From Moritella sp. PE36 (GTDB lineage Bacteria; Pseudomonadota; Gammaproteobacteria; Enterobacterales; Moritellaceae), in the NCBI RefSeq assembly GCF_000170855.1, contig NZ_ABCQ01000006.1, forward strand, positions 62,001 to 126,000: 64,000 bases of DNA, written 5' to 3'. A model generated the notes under the pieces. It was not told the origin of the DNA and did not search any database. It saw only the letters and a program-made list of their open reading frames with translations. A program made the position numbers and the translations under genes. The first letter of the stretch is position 1; the number at the start of each line of letters is the position of its first letter. Below are positions 1 through 11,134 of the stretch, in pieces.

Positions 1-70
1 CGCGGTAACTACAATGATGTATTTCCTTATCGCCGGGCTCGACGGTTTGACCGGGACACATAGTTTTTGA
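1..70 (+). other. Possible 3' end of a gene cut by the window edge
   Basis: Two plus-strand frames are open from the left edge, one stopping at 61-63 and one at 68-70. Neither tail is recognisable. A 16-base near-repeat (TTTGACCGRRACACAT) occurs at 46-61 and 66-81, a 20-base period that spans the possible stop codons. The convergent hairpin at 126-156 would suit a gene ending here. Too short to name. Confidence 0.25.
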
Positions 71-125
71 CCGAAACACATCGTTAAAGCAACAGCAGAT
101 AGCAGAAGTTAACGGAATAAAAACG

Positions 126-156
126 TGATGAGGTTAATTATCCATTAACCTCATCA
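126..156. terminator. Hairpin terminator between rraA and the left-edge region
   Basis: Perfect 12-bp inverted repeat (arms 127-138 and 144-155, extended by one pair, 5-base loop). On the minus strand it is followed by a T-rich stretch (A-run at about 118-123 on the plus strand), so it should terminate rraA transcription. The plus side is less T-rich. Confidence 0.6.
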
Positions 157-216
157 TCTACTCTTTCTCTGTATAAGTAACAAAACCTAATCACTACTAA
201 CACTAATCATGCGCAG

Positions 217-696
217 TTACAGCAAGGGTTCTTTCGCTACTACAACCCCATTTAGATCGGCATAGATATAATCACCTTCAGCAATACTCACACCTGCAAA
301 ATGCAAGTCGATACCTGCGTCACCTAAACCACGTTTTTCCGTTTTTACTGGACAGGCGGTTATCGCTTTAACACCGAGGTTCAGGGTATTAATAGTGGCA
401 ACATCACGAATAGCGCCATAAATAACAAAACCAGCCCAGCCATTGTTAACCGCATTTTCGGCAATCATATCGCCAAGCAGTGCACGTCGTGTTGAACCGC
501 CGCCATCAATCACCAAAATACGTCCTTCACCTGGCGTGCCGGCAAGTTCTTTCACCAGCGAGTTATCTTCAAAACATTTAACAGTTACCGCTTGGCCACT
601 AAAAATAGTCGCGTTACCATAACTTTGAAAAATAGGCTCCATCACGGATAATTGATCGAAATGTCGATCACACAAATCGGGTAATAGGTCTAACAT
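217..696 (-). CDS. rraA: Regulator of ribonuclease E activity A (RraA)
   Basis: 159 residues, close to the usual 160 or so of RraA, which forms a ring-shaped trimer that binds RNase E and damps mRNA decay in the cytoplasm. The diagnostic central block is present: GDMIAENAVNNGWAGFVIYG followed by AIRD. The ATG is preceded by AAGGA at a 6-base spacing. In enteric bacteria rraA follows menA, but here the upstream side is an 800-bp non-coding region leading to arcA, so it appears to be monocistronic. It is terminated by the hairpin at 126-156. Confidence 0.93.
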   Translation of the reverse strand: MLDLLPDLCDRHFDQLSVMEPIFQSYGNATIFSGQAVTVKCFEDNSLVKELAGTPGEGRILVIDGGGSTRRALLGDMIAENAVNNGWAGFVIYGAIRDVATINTLNLGVKAITACPVKTEKRGLGDAGIDLHFAGVSIAEGDYIYADLNGVVVAKEPLL

Positions 697-1509
697 AGTC
701 CATCCTTAACATCGTTATTTTTATAGCTGACAATCCCATAGCAATTTGTTACTAACAACAATATTTGCTACAACTACCCACATATTAGCGCAGATCAATT
801 ATTCCAATCTATAATTAATTAACAAAGTCCATACATAGACAAGAATTAGTCATTAAAACTTACCAAGTTGTAATTTGATTACATTTTAAAGAATGAAATT
901 TATTATTTAGTCATCCAAATCATGATAAGCCACTACAAATAAATAATATCGCACCACATTCAGATAAATAAACATGCATAGTAAGTACTATAAACCAACC
1001 AACGCAGCTGAATCTGTGCTGAAGTAGCAAAAAAATACGATTTGTGAAAATGTTTTTAGCCGATATCAACAGGGTTTACGGCGTAATTTACACGCCATTG
1101 AACCTAACGAATGTACGTTTAAAGCAATGTGTAAATTCAGAATGAACTCGCAACCAATTGATTTATATACACTTAAATACTACAAACCAACAAGCTAAAC
1201 CACTATCTTTAATTAAAGTTAGTCTGGTGATCATTTTTAAATATAAAATATAGCTCATTAGTGTGATTTGATAAATATCAAATCATGTTTAGTTATTACG
1301 TAACATAATTACATTAGGTTGTTATACTGCTGTTAATAACATATAATCCTATAGTTAAGGAAGCCATAACACTAGATATCCTACTGCAGCCTGCTGTTTT
1401 AGGGAAATAGTCTTATATTTCATGGATGTATTACTCTTACTCCTGAATTAATTGATACAATATCAATAATCTGGGCTCTATTTGATCCAACGCGAAACTA
1501 GGTACGTTT
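697..1509. other. 813-bp non-coding region between rraA and arcA
   Basis: Long AT-rich spacer separating divergent rraA and arcA. I find no convincing gene in it. It holds the FNR palindrome and arcA promoter (1265-1316), a roughly 190-base arcA leader, and a weak ggcgt/acgcc hairpin near 1080-1100. A 9-codon leucine-rich reading frame in the arcA leader (1422-1451) lacks a ribosome binding site and is not called. The first half (700-1060) shows no recognisable element. Confidence 0.6.
1265..1316 (+). promoter_or_regulatory. FNR box and class II promoter of arcA
   Basis: A perfect 20-bp palindrome at 1265-1284 contains the exact FNR consensus TTGAT-N4-ATCAA at 1268-1281. A -10-like CATAAT lies at 1304-1309. 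With the box centre at 1274.5, a start near 1316 puts it at -41.5, the classical FNR activation position. Known biology: arcA of E. coli is FNR-activated under anaerobiosis. The predicted 5' leader is about 194 bases. Confidence 0.75.
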
Positions 1510-2226
1510 ATGCAAACCCCAAACATTCTTATCGTAGAAGATGAACTCGTTACACGTAACACCCTCAAAAGCATCTTCGAAGCTGAAGGTTATTCAGTAC
1601 ATGAAGCAAGTAACGGCGATGAAATGTATGAGATCATTACCAATAACCCTATCAGCTTGGTAATCATGGATATTAATCTTCCAGGTAAAAATGGCTTACT
1701 GTTAGCGCGTGAACTACGTGACAAACATAATCTAGCCTTGATGTTTTTAACTGGTCGCGACAATGAAGTTGACAAGATTTTAGGTCTAGAAATTGGTGCT
1801 GACGATTACATTACCAAACCATTTAACCCACGTGAATTAACTATCCGTGCGCGTAACCTACTAGGCCGTACTTTTACGAAAATCCCAGTAGCAGACGAAG
1901 AAAAAGCAATCATTGAAGAATATCAATTCAATGGCTGGCGTCTGAATATCAACAGCCGCTCTTTAATTAGTCCGCTGGATGATTCATTCAAACTACCACG
2001 TAGTGAATTCCGTGCCATGCTACACTTTGTAGAGAACCCAGGTAAGATTCAAACGCGTGCAATGTTATTGAAAAAAATGACAGGCCGTGAACTGAAACCA
2101 CACGATCGTACTGTCGATGTAACGATTCGTCGTATCCGTAAGCATTTTGAAAGCATTGCTGATACGCCAGAGATCATCGCGACAATCCACGGTGAAGGTT
2201 ACCGTTTTTGTGGTGAATTAAGCTAA
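1510..2226 (+). CDS. arcA: Aerobic respiration control response regulator ArcA
   Basis: 238 residues of an OmpR/PhoB-type response regulator that represses aerobic respiratory genes when phosphorylated by ArcB. The receiver domain (about 1-120) has the acidic pair E10-D11, the phospho-acceptor D54 in VIMDINLPG and the conserved lysine in the TKPF motif. The winged-helix DNA-binding domain fills about 135-235 ([15 protein letters not shown], then IHGEGYRF). The receiver region is nearly identical to E. coli ArcA as I remember it. AGG lies 7 bases before the ATG. A strong terminator follows, and the upstream FNR box suggests anaerobic induction. Confidence 0.97.
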   Translation: MQTPNILIVEDELVTRNTLKSIFEAEGYSVHEASNGDEMYEIITNNPISLVIMDINLPGKNGLLLARELRDKHNLALMFLTGRDNEVDKILGLEIGADDYITKPFNPRELTIRARNLLGRTFTKIPVADEEKAIIEEYQFNGWRLNINSRSLISPLDDSFKLPRSEFRAMLHFVENPGKIQTRAMLLKKMTGRELKPHDRTVDVTIRRIRKHFESIADTPEIIATIHGEGYRFCGELS

Positions 2227-2277
2227 GTTAGCTTAATTTAAATATAATTCGCTGCGCTTTACGGTGTAGCGAATTAT

Positions 2278-2307
2278 AAAAAAGCGCTAATAATTAGCGC
2301 TTTTTTT
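2278..2307 (+). terminator. Rho-independent terminator of arcA
   Basis: Arms AGCGCTAA and TTAGCGCT with a 3-base loop, followed by seven T and preceded by six A. The A-run lets it also serve the convergent cheV transcript. Confidence 0.85.
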
Positions 2308-2333
2308 GTGCCTAGTATTCTTGATTCTTAACT

Positions 2334-3215
2334 CTAACTAACCTTATCTCGCCCTTTTACGCCACGTAGAATGGCTTGTAATAACTCACTGGCATCAAAT
2401 TTAGTTAACGCTTCATCGGCACCAATTTGCTGCGCACGTTCAGTGCTAATAGCACTCGATAACGACGTATGCAGAATGATGTAAGTCGCAGATACATTCG
2501 GTGTACTACGTACTTCAAATGCAACTTCATATCCGTCTAAGCCTGGCATTTCAATATCACTGACCAACACATCGATTGGCTTACCAGATTCGACTGCCGA
2601 CTGCATTATGGCTAACGCATCTTGGCCATTATTTGACACTTGATAATGAATACCTGCGGCATCGAGTGCACCACCAAGTTGATTACGTGCGACCATTGAA
2701 TCATCCACCACCAAAATTTCTTTGGTACGCAGTTGTTCAAGTTCAAGCTCACTAAACTGAGGTAACTCCACATCATCATTTGGATAAATGTCCGCTAACA
2801 AGCGTTCAACATCCATCAATTGCACTAATTGATCATCAAGCTTCATCACCCCTATGGTATATATATTACAACCGAGTGATGGATCTGGAGCCGAGATGTC
2901 TTTCCAACTGCAATGCATGATCTTATCAATATGGCGTACCAAAAAACCGACGACCTGACGGCTACAATCGGTGATAATAATATTACACGAGTCATATTCT
3001 TCTTTACTGACAGGGCGATAACCAACAGCATTCGCCATATCAATAATAGGTATAGTACGACCACGTAACGTCGCAGCACCCATCACCATAGGGTGAGAAC
3101 CCGGTATAGAATAAAGGCGGGGGGAGGGTACGATCTCCTGTACTTTCAACGTGCCTATGGCAAATTTTTGCTGAAGATTTAACTTAAATAATAATAAACC
3201 TTGTGACTGACTCAT
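2334..3215 (-). CDS. cheV: CheV-type chemotaxis coupling protein (CheW domain plus receiver)
   Basis: 293 residues. An N-terminal CheW-like domain (about 5-150) would link chemoreceptors to the CheA kinase. A C-terminal receiver domain (about 166-288) carries the acidic pair D171/D172, the phospho-acceptor D220 in VSDIEMPG, T250-S251 and K272. This order is the defining CheV architecture. CheV proteins adjust receptor-kinase coupling for adaptation at the inner membrane. The gene stands alone between arcA and purL. Several CheV paralogues per genome are usual in marine gammaproteobacteria, so the exact orthologue is not assigned. Confidence 0.92.
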   Translation of the reverse strand: MSQSQGLLLFKLNLQQKFAIGTLKVQEIVPSPRLYSIPGSHPMVMGAATLRGRTIPIIDMANAVGYRPVSKEEYDSCNIIITDCSRQVVGFLVRHIDKIMHCSWKDISAPDPSLGCNIYTIGVMKLDDQLVQLMDVERLLADIYPNDDVELPQFSELELEQLRTKEILVVDDSMVARNQLGGALDAAGIHYQVSNNGQDALAIMQSAVESGKPIDVLVSDIEMPGLDGYEVAFEVRSTPNVSATYIILHTSLSSAISTERAQQIGADEALTKFDASELLQAILRGVKGRDKVS

Positions 3216-3361
3216 TACCCTTCCTACTTATTAATTAATACATTACCTTTAACCTCCGACTATAGCATAGTTAATTATTTATACTATTTTATGTAATGAA
3301 AATAGTGGCTAGGACATGATGGTTATACTTATTTAGTAGAAAGTAGTGATTTACAAATAAA

Positions 3362-3390
3362 AAAAGACCGCAATAAATGCGGTCTTAATT
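3362..3390 (-). terminator. Rho-independent terminator of purL
   Basis: Nine-base arms AAGACCGCA (3364-3372) and TGCGGTCTT (3378-3386) with a 5-base loop. On the minus strand the hairpin is followed by a T-run (A-run at 3357-3365 on the plus strand). It lies about 30 bases after the purL stop. Confidence 0.85.
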
Positions 3391-3414
3391 ATTGACGGTA
3401 TAACTTAGATAAGA

Positions 3415-6400
3415 TTAACCTAAATTCACACGCGCATTGCGGAACATACGCATCCAGGGGCTATCTTCGCCCCACTCTTCTGGATGCCATGAGTTGCTCA
3501 CACTGCGGAATACACGTTCCGGATGTGGCATCATGATAGTTACGCGGCCATCAGTGGTTGTTAAACCAGTAATACCTAATGGCGAACCATTTGGATTTGA
3601 TGGGTATTGCGTCGTAGGTTGACCATAGTTATCAACGAAGTTAAGTGTCACGGTGCCACTGTTTTGTAGTGCTTGCAGATGCGCATCATCGCGTAATTCA
3701 ATGCGACCTTCACCGTGAGATACAGCGATAGGCATTCTTGAACCAGCCATGTTACCTAAGAATATTGACGGATTTTTCGGTACTTCAACCAAGCTGAAAC
3801 GTGCTTCAAAACGTTCCGATTGGTTAGTCACGAAACGTGGCCATAATTCTGAACCCGGGATAAGTTCACCCAAGTTAGATAACATCTGACAACCATTACA
3901 TACACCCAGTGAGAAACTGTCTTCACGTTCGAAGAAAGCCGCAAACTGATCGCGTGCTTGTGGGTTAAATAAGATTGATTTAGCCCAACCTTCACCCGCA
4001 CCCAGTACGTCACCGTAAGAGAAACCACCACAAGCGGCAAGGCCTGCGAAGTCAGCTAGGTTAACGCGACCGCTAAGAATATCACTCATGTGAATATCTT
4101 GAGCAGCAAAACCAGCACGATCAAATGCCGCAGCCATTTCTGTTTGCGAGTTTACACCCTGCTCACGTAAAATCGCTATTTTAGGCTGTACGCCTGTTGC
4201 AATGTAAGGTGCCGCAATATCGTGGTTCACATCGAAGCTTAAGTTAACATTTAGACCAGGGTCTTTCACATCAAGTTTAAGATCGAATTCTTCTTGAGCA
4301 CAACTTGGGTTGTCACGCAGCGCTTGCATTTTCAGCGTTGTTTCAGCCCACATAGCACGGTAATAAGTACGCGATTCAGCTAATACGATTTCACCGTTAC
4401 GGGTGAAGCGAACCATATCATCTTCATTGGTTGAACCAATCACATGACAACATGCAGCTAGACCGTGGCCTGCTAGTGTTGTGAGTACTTGTTCCTTCAT
4501 TGCTGAAGTAACTTGGATCACAGCACCTAACTCTTCTGAGTACAGTGCCGCAAGATCATCAGTACCTAGCATATCAAGTTCAACATCAACACCACAGTGA
4601 CCAGCAAATGCCATCTCTGTTACTGTCGAGAATAAACCACCGTCACTACGGTCATGGTAAGCCAGTAATGATTGCTCTTTCACTAATACTTGCATCGCAT
4701 CGAAGAAGCCTTTCAGCTGCTCAGCGCTATCCACATCGGGTGTATGTTGACCCAGCTGCTTGTATACTTGTGCTAATGATGAAGCGCCTAGACGATTCTT
4801 GCCATTACCTAAATCGATAAGGATAAGGTCAGTTGCGCCTTTATCAGTGCGTAGCTGCGGGGTTACTGTTTTACGTACATCAGTCACACGGCCGAATGCA
4901 GTAATAATCAGTGATAATGGTGAGGTAACTTCTTTATTATCACCGTTATCTTCCCAGCGCGTCTTCATTGACATTGAATCTTTACCCACTGGAATAGTCA
5001 GGTTCAATTCAGGGCAAAGTTCTTCACCTACCGCTTTAACCGCCGCATATAAACCCGCATCTTCACCAGGGTGACCCGCTGCAGACATCCAGTTAGCAGA
5101 CAAGTTAATACGGGTTAAATCACCAATTTCAGTAGCCGCAATATTGGTTAATGCTTCAGCAACGGCCATACGGCTTGATGCAGGGAAGTTTAACAATGCT
5201 AATGGCGTACGTTCACCAATTGCCATTGCTTCACCAGCGTAAGTATCAAAACTTGCTGCGGTTACTGCGCAATCGGCTACTGGAACCTGCCAAGGACCAA
5301 CCATTTGGTCACGTGCAACTAAACCCGTTACCGAGCGGTCACCAATGGTGATCAAGAACGTCTTCTCAGCAATCGCAGGTAAACGTAATAGACGCTCTGC
5401 AGCATCTTTAACCGTAACACCAGTAAAATCTAATGGTTCACCTTCTGTTACCAGCGTTGTTGCTTCACGGTGCATCTTAGGTGCTTTACCTAATAATACT
5501 TCCATTGGCATATCAATCGGCGTTTCGTCTAATAACGAATCCGTTACCGTCAAATGCAACTCTTCAGTCGCTACGCCAACCACAGAGAATGGGGTGCGTT
5601 CACGCTTACAAATCGCTTCAAATGTGGCTAGGTTTTCAGGTGCAACAGCCATAACGTAACGTTCTTGTGATTCATTACACCAGATTTCAAGCGGTGACAT
5701 ACCTGGTTCATCGTTGTTGATATCACGTAATTCGAATTTAGCGCCACGACCACCGTCATGCACAAGTTCAGGGAATGCGTTTGATAAACCGCCCGCGCCC
5801 ACATCGTGAATGAAAGCAATTGGATTGTCGTCACCAAGCTGCCAGCAACGGTCGATAACTTCCTGACAACGACGTTCCATTTCTGGATTTTCACGTTGTA
5901 CCGAAGCAAAATCTAAATCTTCGTGTGATTGACCTGAATCCATTGATGAAGCAGCACTGCCACCTAAACCAATGTTCATTGCAGGACCACCCAGAGCGAT
6001 AAGTTTCGCGCCTACTGGGATATCCCCTTTTTTAACGTGTTGGTCACGGATATTACCCAGACCACCAGCCAGCATAATTGGCTTGTGGTAACCACGTACT
6101 TCCACACCGTTATGGCTGTTAACTTCAGCTTCATAAGTACGGAAATAACCTAATATGTTAGGACGACCAAATTCGTTATTAAATGCAGCGCCACCAAGTG
6201 GGCCTTCTAGCATAATGTCTAATGCACTAACGATACGACCAGGTTTACCAAAGTCGGTTTCCCACGGCTGTTCAAATCCTGGAATACGTAAGTTCGATAC
6301 GCTAAAACCAACTAAACCAGCTTTTGGTTTCGAACCACGACCCGTTGCGCCTTCATCACGAATTTCACCACCAGAACCTGTCGCGGCACCAGGCCAAGGA

Positions 6401-7308
6401 GAGATTGCTGTTGGGTGATTGTGCGTCTCAACTTTCATCAGAATTTGAATATCTTCTTGGTGATATTCATACTGCAGAGTATGTGGGTCAGGGAAGAAAC
6501 GGCCGGCTTTTGAACCTTCCATCACCGAAGCATTGTCTTTATATGCAGATAAAACATGATCACCGGTTTGTGCGAAGGTGTTCTTGATCATCTGGAATAA
6601 TGATTTTTCTTGCTCTTGACCATCAATGGTCCAGTCAGCATTAAAAATCTTATGACGACAATGCTCTGAGTTTGCTTGAGCAAACATCATTAATTCGATG
6701 TCATTTGGATTACGCTTTAATTGCGTAAAGCTGGCAATCAAATAATCGATTTCATCTTCAGCCAGTGCTAAACCTAATTTAACATTCGCGTCAACAAGTG
6801 CCTCACGGCCACCCGCTAAGATATCAACAGACTTTAATGGGCGCGCTTGTGCTTGCACAAATAACTGTTCCGCAGCATCTAAGTTATCAAATACAACTTC
6901 CATCATACGGTCGTGCATAAGGCTTGCAGCAGTTTGTAATTGGTTTGGTGTAAGTGGTGTAGATGAAGAGATGTAGTAAGCGATGCCACGTTCAAGACGT
7001 TTTATTTTAGAAAGGCCGCAGTTGATTGCGATGTCGGTAGATTTAGAAGACCAAGGAGAGATAGTGCCGGGACGAGGAGTGACAAGAAGGAGAGTTCCTT
7101 CGGGTTCGTGCTCTGCAATTCTTGGCCCGTAGGTCAACAATTTTTCCAGGACGCTCCGTTCATTGTCACTGAGCGGAGTTGTTACATCGGCAAAATGGAT
7201 GTACTCCGCGTAAATTGTTATATCCGATAATCCTACATCATTACAACGTTCGACTAATTTATTAGTACGAAACTCAGAAAGCGCTGGCGCCCCTCGCATT
7301 ATATGCAT
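3415..7308 (-). CDS. purL: Phosphoribosylformylglycinamidine synthase PurL, large fused form
   Basis: 1297 residues, the length of the single-chain enzyme of gammaproteobacteria (about 1295). It makes FGAM from FGAR, glutamine and ATP, the fourth step of purine synthesis. Visible parts are the N-terminal PurS-like segment, two AIR-synthase-like ATP-binding halves ([20 protein letters not shown] block; second half with [11 protein letters not shown]), and a C-terminal class I glutaminase with the nucleophile cysteine in GVCNGCQML (near residue 1137) and the His/Glu of PHPERVFR. The start [11 protein letters not shown] aligns with the E. coli N-terminus. No neighbouring purine genes. I did not find a clear PurR operator upstream. 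Confidence 0.97.
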   Translation of the reverse strand: MHIMRGAPALSEFRTNKLVERCNDVGLSDITIYAEYIHFADVTTPLSDNERSVLEKLLTYGPRIAEHEPEGTLLLVTPRPGTISPWSSKSTDIAINCGLSKIKRLERGIAYYISSSTPLTPNQLQTAASLMHDRMMEVVFDNLDAAEQLFVQAQARPLKSVDILAGGREALVDANVKLGLALAEDEIDYLIASFTQLKRNPNDIELMMFAQANSEHCRHKIFNADWTIDGQEQEKSLFQMIKNTFAQTGDHVLSAYKDNASVMEGSKAGRFFPDPHTLQYEYHQEDIQILMKVETHNHPTAISPWPGAATGSGGEIRDEGATGRGSKPKAGLVGFSVSNLRIPGFEQPWETDFGKPGRIVSALDIMLEGPLGGAAFNNEFGRPNILGYFRTYEAEVNSHNGVEVRGYHKPIMLAGGLGNIRDQHVKKGDIPVGAKLIALGGPAMNIGLGGSAASSMDSGQSHEDLDFASVQRENPEMERRCQEVIDRCWQLGDDNPIAFIHDVGAGGLSNAFPELVHDGGRGAKFELRDINNDEPGMSPLEIWCNESQERYVMAVAPENLATFEAICKRERTPFSVVGVATEELHLTVTDSLLDETPIDMPMEVLLGKAPKMHREATTLVTEGEPLDFTGVTVKDAAERLLRLPAIAEKTFLITIGDRSVTGLVARDQMVGPWQVPVADCAVTAASFDTYAGEAMAIGERTPLALLNFPASSRMAVAEALTNIAATEIGDLTRINLSANWMSAAGHPGEDAGLYAAVKAVGEELCPELNLTIPVGKDSMSMKTRWEDNGDNKEVTSPLSLIITAFGRVTDVRKTVTPQLRTDKGATDLILIDLGNGKNRLGASSLAQVYKQLGQHTPDVDSAEQLKGFFDAMQVLVKEQSLLAYHDRSDGGLFSTVTEMAFAGHCGVDVELDMLGTDDLAALYSEELGAVIQVTSAMKEQVLTTLAGHGLAACCHVIGSTNEDDMVRFTRNGEIVLAESRTYYRAMWAETTLKMQALRDNPSCAQEEFDLKLDVKDPGLNVNLSFDVNHDIAAPYIATGVQPKIAILREQGVNSQTEMAAAFDRAGFAAQDIHMSDILSGRVNLADFAGLAACGGFSYGDVLGAGEGWAKSILFNPQARDQFAAFFEREDSFSLGVCNGCQMLSNLGELIPGSELWPRFVTNQSERFEARFSLVEVPKNPSIFLGNMAGSRMPIAVSHGEGRIELRDDAHLQALQNSGTVTLNFVDNYGQPTTQYPSNPNGSPLGITGLTTTDGRVTIMMPHPERVFRSVSNSWHPEEWGEDSPWMRMFRNARVNLG

Positions 7309-7453
7309 TAACTTTTTCTCACTAAAAGGGTTACTGGGGAAAAATCCCGGCCATTATATGCAAATTATTACAATAACGATAGCGCTACATGAGCAACAAG
7401 TTAATTTACTAATAACTTTTTTTGTTCCTTAGCCGATAACATCATTAACAGTA

Positions 7454-7483
7454 TTGATCACATTATTATTTTATACATATAAT
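7454..7483 (+). promoter_or_regulatory. Candidate sigma-70 promoter for mltF
   Basis: TTGATC at 7454-7459 and TATAAT at 7478-7483 with an 18-base spacer, giving a leader of about 105 bases. Assigned by pattern only, in the 287-bp divergent purL/mltF spacer. Confidence 0.4.
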
Positions 7484-7595
7484 ATACTGTTTTTTTATAC
7501 AGCAAATGGTGGTTAACTATTGTGTAATAGCAACGAAAACGCTATAAAGATAGATCCCGTATAGATATTTACATTTTCATCTTAAAGGTTATGAC

Positions 7596-9059
7596 TTGCA
7601 GACATTTTTAGCACGCTTACAGCACTTTTTTAAACCCGGCTTGATCATTATTTTAAGCTTGGTTGTTTCCGGCTGCATGCAAGAGCAAGATCCCAGAACC
7701 CAATTAGAAAAGATCCAAGCAGCGGGAAAACTGCATATTAAAACCATTTATGGCCCTGCTAACTATTATATTGAAGGCAATAAACCTGCCGGGCTTGAAT
7801 ATGAATTGTTAAAACAATTCAGCGATTATCTCGGCGTCGAGTTAATTATCCACCCCTACCATTCACTAAAAAGTATGTTAGAAGCAAAATCAACCAAGAA
7901 GAAACCTTTTGCGTTATCCGCGGCAGGCTTAACACGCACCAAAAAACGCTTAACTGAATATCGTATGGGACCAAGTTATTATGAGGTGAAACAATTACTC
8001 ATTTATCGTAAAGGCAGCCTAAGACCGCGTAATCTGCAGCAGATTGTCGATCCTATCTATGTAGTAAAAAGTTCCAGTCATGAAGAGTACGTGCAAAAAC
8101 TGCAACGTGAGAACCCCGAACTCAACATTACTTATAAAACGTTTCCTGACGAAGAGATCTTATTCAGTAATTTAGAAGCGGGTAACATCAAACTCGCGAT
8201 CGCCGATGATACCTCATTATCTCAGCATCAATATTATTACCCACACTTAAATAAAGCCTTTGTACTTGAGAATGAACTTGATGTCGTTTGGCTCATGAAT
8301 AAAAACGATGACGATTCATTAGCGAGTGCAGTATTAGCCTTTTTCACCTTGCAGCAAATATCAGGTAAAATGGAGCAGCTACAAGAAAAGTATTTTGGTC
8401 ACATTGATACCTTCGATTTTGTCGATACCCGTACTTTCTTACGCCGTGTTGATTCACAACTGCCTAAATACGAACCTTTATTTCGTCAATATGCCGGGCA
8501 ATTAGATTGGCGCTTGCTGGCGGCGGTGAGTTACCAAGAATCGCATTGGAATCCCAAGGCAAAGTCACCGACGGGGGTCCGTGGCATGATGATGCTAACT
8601 TGGCCCACAGCCAGGGAATTTGGCGTTACCTCACGCATTGATGCCGAGCAAAGTGTGCGGGCTGGTTCAGCCTATTTAGCCAAGTTGATTAATCGCCTGC
8701 CAGATACTATTTCTGAACATGAAAAACCTTGGTTTGCATTAGCCGCCTATAATATAGGTTACAGTCATTTAATTGATGCACGAAAAATCACCGAAAAACT
8801 CGGTGGTAATGAAAATAGCTGGACTGAAGTCAAAGATATCATTCCGTTATTGCAACAACGTAAATGGTATAAATATACCCGTTTTGGTTACGCTAGAGGC
8901 AATGAGGCGGTCAAGTATGTCAGCAATATTCGTAAATATTACGATAGTTTGCGTTGGTTTGACGAACAGATAAACCTGACCGAACAAGTTGCCCGTGATG
9001 TGGGGTTTAAGTTATCGACAAGAACAGAACAACGACTGGTGATAGCTGAATTAAATTAA
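7596..9059 (+). CDS. mltF: Membrane-bound lytic murein transglycosylase F
   Basis: 487 residues. The start is TTG, chosen because AAAGG sits 7 bases upstream and the ATG at 7591 is out of frame. An N-terminal export signal ends in a lipobox-like VSGC (Cys27), so it may be a lipoprotein. It is followed by a solute-binding-protein-like domain (about 45-270) and a C-terminal lysozyme-like transglycosylase domain (about 290-450) with the catalytic Glu315 in YQESHWNP and the AAYNIGYSH motif. MltF cleaves peptidoglycan glycan strands to 1,6-anhydro products at the outer membrane. The paired sensor-like and lytic domains match the family. A Pho-box-like array begins 7 bases after its stop. Confidence 0.95.
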   Translation: MQTFLARLQHFFKPGLIIILSLVVSGCMQEQDPRTQLEKIQAAGKLHIKTIYGPANYYIEGNKPAGLEYELLKQFSDYLGVELIIHPYHSLKSMLEAKSTKKKPFALSAAGLTRTKKRLTEYRMGPSYYEVKQLLIYRKGSLRPRNLQQIVDPIYVVKSSSHEEYVQKLQRENPELNITYKTFPDEEILFSNLEAGNIKLAIADDTSLSQHQYYYPHLNKAFVLENELDVVWLMNKNDDDSLASAVLAFFTLQQISGKMEQLQEKYFGHIDTFDFVDTRTFLRRVDSQLPKYEPLFRQYAGQLDWRLLAAVSYQESHWNPKAKSPTGVRGMMMLTWPTAREFGVTSRIDAEQSVRAGSAYLAKLINRLPDTISEHEKPWFALAAYNIGYSHLIDARKITEKLGGNENSWTEVKDIIPLLQQRKWYKYTRFGYARGNEAVKYVSNIRKYYDSLRWFDEQINLTEQVARDVGFKLSTRTEQRLVIAELN

Positions 9060-9065
9060 CATCCA

Positions 9066-9105
9066 CTGTCACAATATGTGCATAAAACTGACATAAAAGT
9101 TTCAT
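9066..9105 (+). promoter_or_regulatory. Tandem Pho box (PhoB binding site)
   Basis: Four seven-base units start at 9066, 9077, 9088 and 9099, an exact 11-base period: CTGTCAC, TGTGCAT, CTGACAT and GTTTCAT, separated by A/T-only tetramers. The second pair matches the Pho-box consensus (CTGTCAT-N4-CTGTCAT) at most positions. A -10-like TTATAT at 9117-9122 lies 11 bases after the last unit, the normal geometry of PhoB-activated promoters. It points at the small gene at 9194. Confidence 0.6.
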
Positions 9106-9193
9106 GTGCATCTTATTTATATTACTGTATGTTTATAACCATAAAGAATAAAACAAAGCCTAGGATTAGGCAGAGAATATTAAGGATAACAAG

Positions 9194-9888
<695 letters not shown>

Positions 9889-9937
9889 CTACAATGCAGT
9901 GTAATTTATGACGATAATAGCATAAATTAAACAGCAA

Positions 9938-9977
9938 CAAAAAAAGGGTAAGCCCGATTCTCTCCGGCTTACCCTTT
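9938..9977 (-). terminator. Rho-independent terminator of the kbl-tdh operon
   Basis: Twelve-base arms AAAGGGTAAGCC (9943-9954) and GGCTTACCCTTT (9966-9977). The minus-strand transcript runs into a T-tract (A-run 9938-9945). It lies 30 bases after the tdh stop. Confidence 0.85.
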
Positions 9978-10006
9978 CAGCATTAATCTAGGAGATTAAC
10001 GTTATA

Positions 10007-11032
10007 TTATGTCCAGTCTAGGATAACTTTACCTGACATGCCTGAACGCATAATATCAAAACCTTCTTGGAATTGATCAATGGGGAAATGGTGCGTAATG
10101 ATTGGTGTTAGGTCTAAACCTGACTGAATTAATGCAGCCATTTTGTACCAAGTTTCAAACATTTCACGACCATAGATACCTTTAATAACTAAACCTTTAA
10201 AGATAACATTGCCCCATTCGATGCTCATGTCATTTGGTGGAATACCCAACATAGCAATTTTACCGCCATGGTTCATCTTGTCTAGCATATCGCGAAATGC
10301 AGATGGCACACCTGACATTTCCAGGCCAACATCGAAGCCTTCTGTCATTTTAAGCTCGTCCATCACATCTGTAAGTGACTCAGTTGTTACGTTCACTGCA
10401 CGTGTAACACCCATCTTGCGAGCGAGGTCTAAACGGAATTCATTCACATCAGTGATCACAACATTACGTGCACCAACGTGCTTACATACTGCCGCAGCCA
10501 TGATACCGATTGGACCAGCGCCAGTAATTAATACATCTTCACCAACCACATCAAATGATAGCGCTGTGTGTACTGCATTACCAAACGGGTCAAAGATTGC
10601 CGCCATGTCATCAGAAATATCATCTGGTAGTTTGAATGCGTTAAATGCAGGAATAACTAAGTATTCAGCAAATGCGCCTTCACGGTTAACACCAACACCT
10701 ATCGTATTACGACATAAATGGGTACGGCCGGCACGACAGTTACGACAGTGACCACAGGTAATGTGACCTTCACCAGAAACGCGATCACCGAGAGTGAAAC
10801 CACGAACTTCTTGGCCGATACCAACAACTTCACCCACATACTCGTGGCCAACAACCATAGGTACTGGAATGGTTTTTTGTGACCATTCGTCCCAGTTATA
10901 AATATGGATATCGGTACCACAGATCGCGGTTTTACGGATCTTGATTAACAGATCATTGTGGCCAAGTGTTGGCTTTTCCACGTCTGTCATCCAAATACCT
11001 TGTTCAGGTTTTAATTTTGCTAGTGCTTTCAT
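10007..11032 (-). CDS. tdh: L-threonine 3-dehydrogenase
   Basis: 341 residues, a zinc medium-chain dehydrogenase. It oxidises L-threonine to 2-amino-3-ketobutyrate with NAD+, feeding Kbl in the threonine-to-glycine route. Catalytic zinc ligands are visible (Cys38 in AICGTD; His63-Glu64 in GHEY), and the structural zinc cysteines are 93, 96, 99 and 107. The Rossmann glycine motif GAGPIG follows near residue 175. It sits 102 bases downstream of kbl in the same orientation. The intergenic region contains an unusual inverted repeat (11061-11122). Confidence 0.97.
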   Translation of the reverse strand: MKALAKLKPEQGIWMTDVEKPTLGHNDLLIKIRKTAICGTDIHIYNWDEWSQKTIPVPMVVGHEYVGEVVGIGQEVRGFTLGDRVSGEGHITCGHCRNCRAGRTHLCRNTIGVGVNREGAFAEYLVIPAFNAFKLPDDISDDMAAIFDPFGNAVHTALSFDVVGEDVLITGAGPIGIMAAAVCKHVGARNVVITDVNEFRLDLARKMGVTRAVNVTTESLTDVMDELKMTEGFDVGLEMSGVPSAFRDMLDKMNHGGKIAMLGIPPNDMSIEWGNVIFKGLVIKGIYGREMFETWYKMAALIQSGLDLTPIITHHFPIDQFQEGFDIMRSGMSGKVILDWT

Positions 11033-11060
11033 TTTCTTTAATCCACTTGTCTCGATGATA

Positions 11061-11122
11061 TTAAGCTTCGATACTTAGACTCTAGATAGTAGGTACTAGG
11101 TACTAGGTACTTCGAAGCTTAA
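11061..11122. repeat. Inverted repeat with internal 7-bp tandem repeats between kbl and tdh
   Basis: Perfect 11-bp arms TTAAGCTTCGA (11061-11071) and TCGAAGCTTAA (11112-11122) enclose 40 bases that include three head-to-tail copies of GGTACTA (11092-11112, last base of the third copy changed). It lies inside the presumed kbl-tdh transcript, so it could form a processing or attenuation hairpin. Confidence 0.65.
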
Positions 11123-11134
11123 TTAATTGTCTAT

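Noticed and set aside
1422-1451. Nine-codon leucine-rich frame (MDVLLLLLN) in the arcA leader
   Set aside because: No ribosome binding site at usable spacing and no hairpin pair downstream; likely chance in AT-rich sequence.
3415-7308. Several long frames antisense to purL
   Set aside because: Shadows of a highly conserved gene with no ribosome binding sites and no recognisable products.
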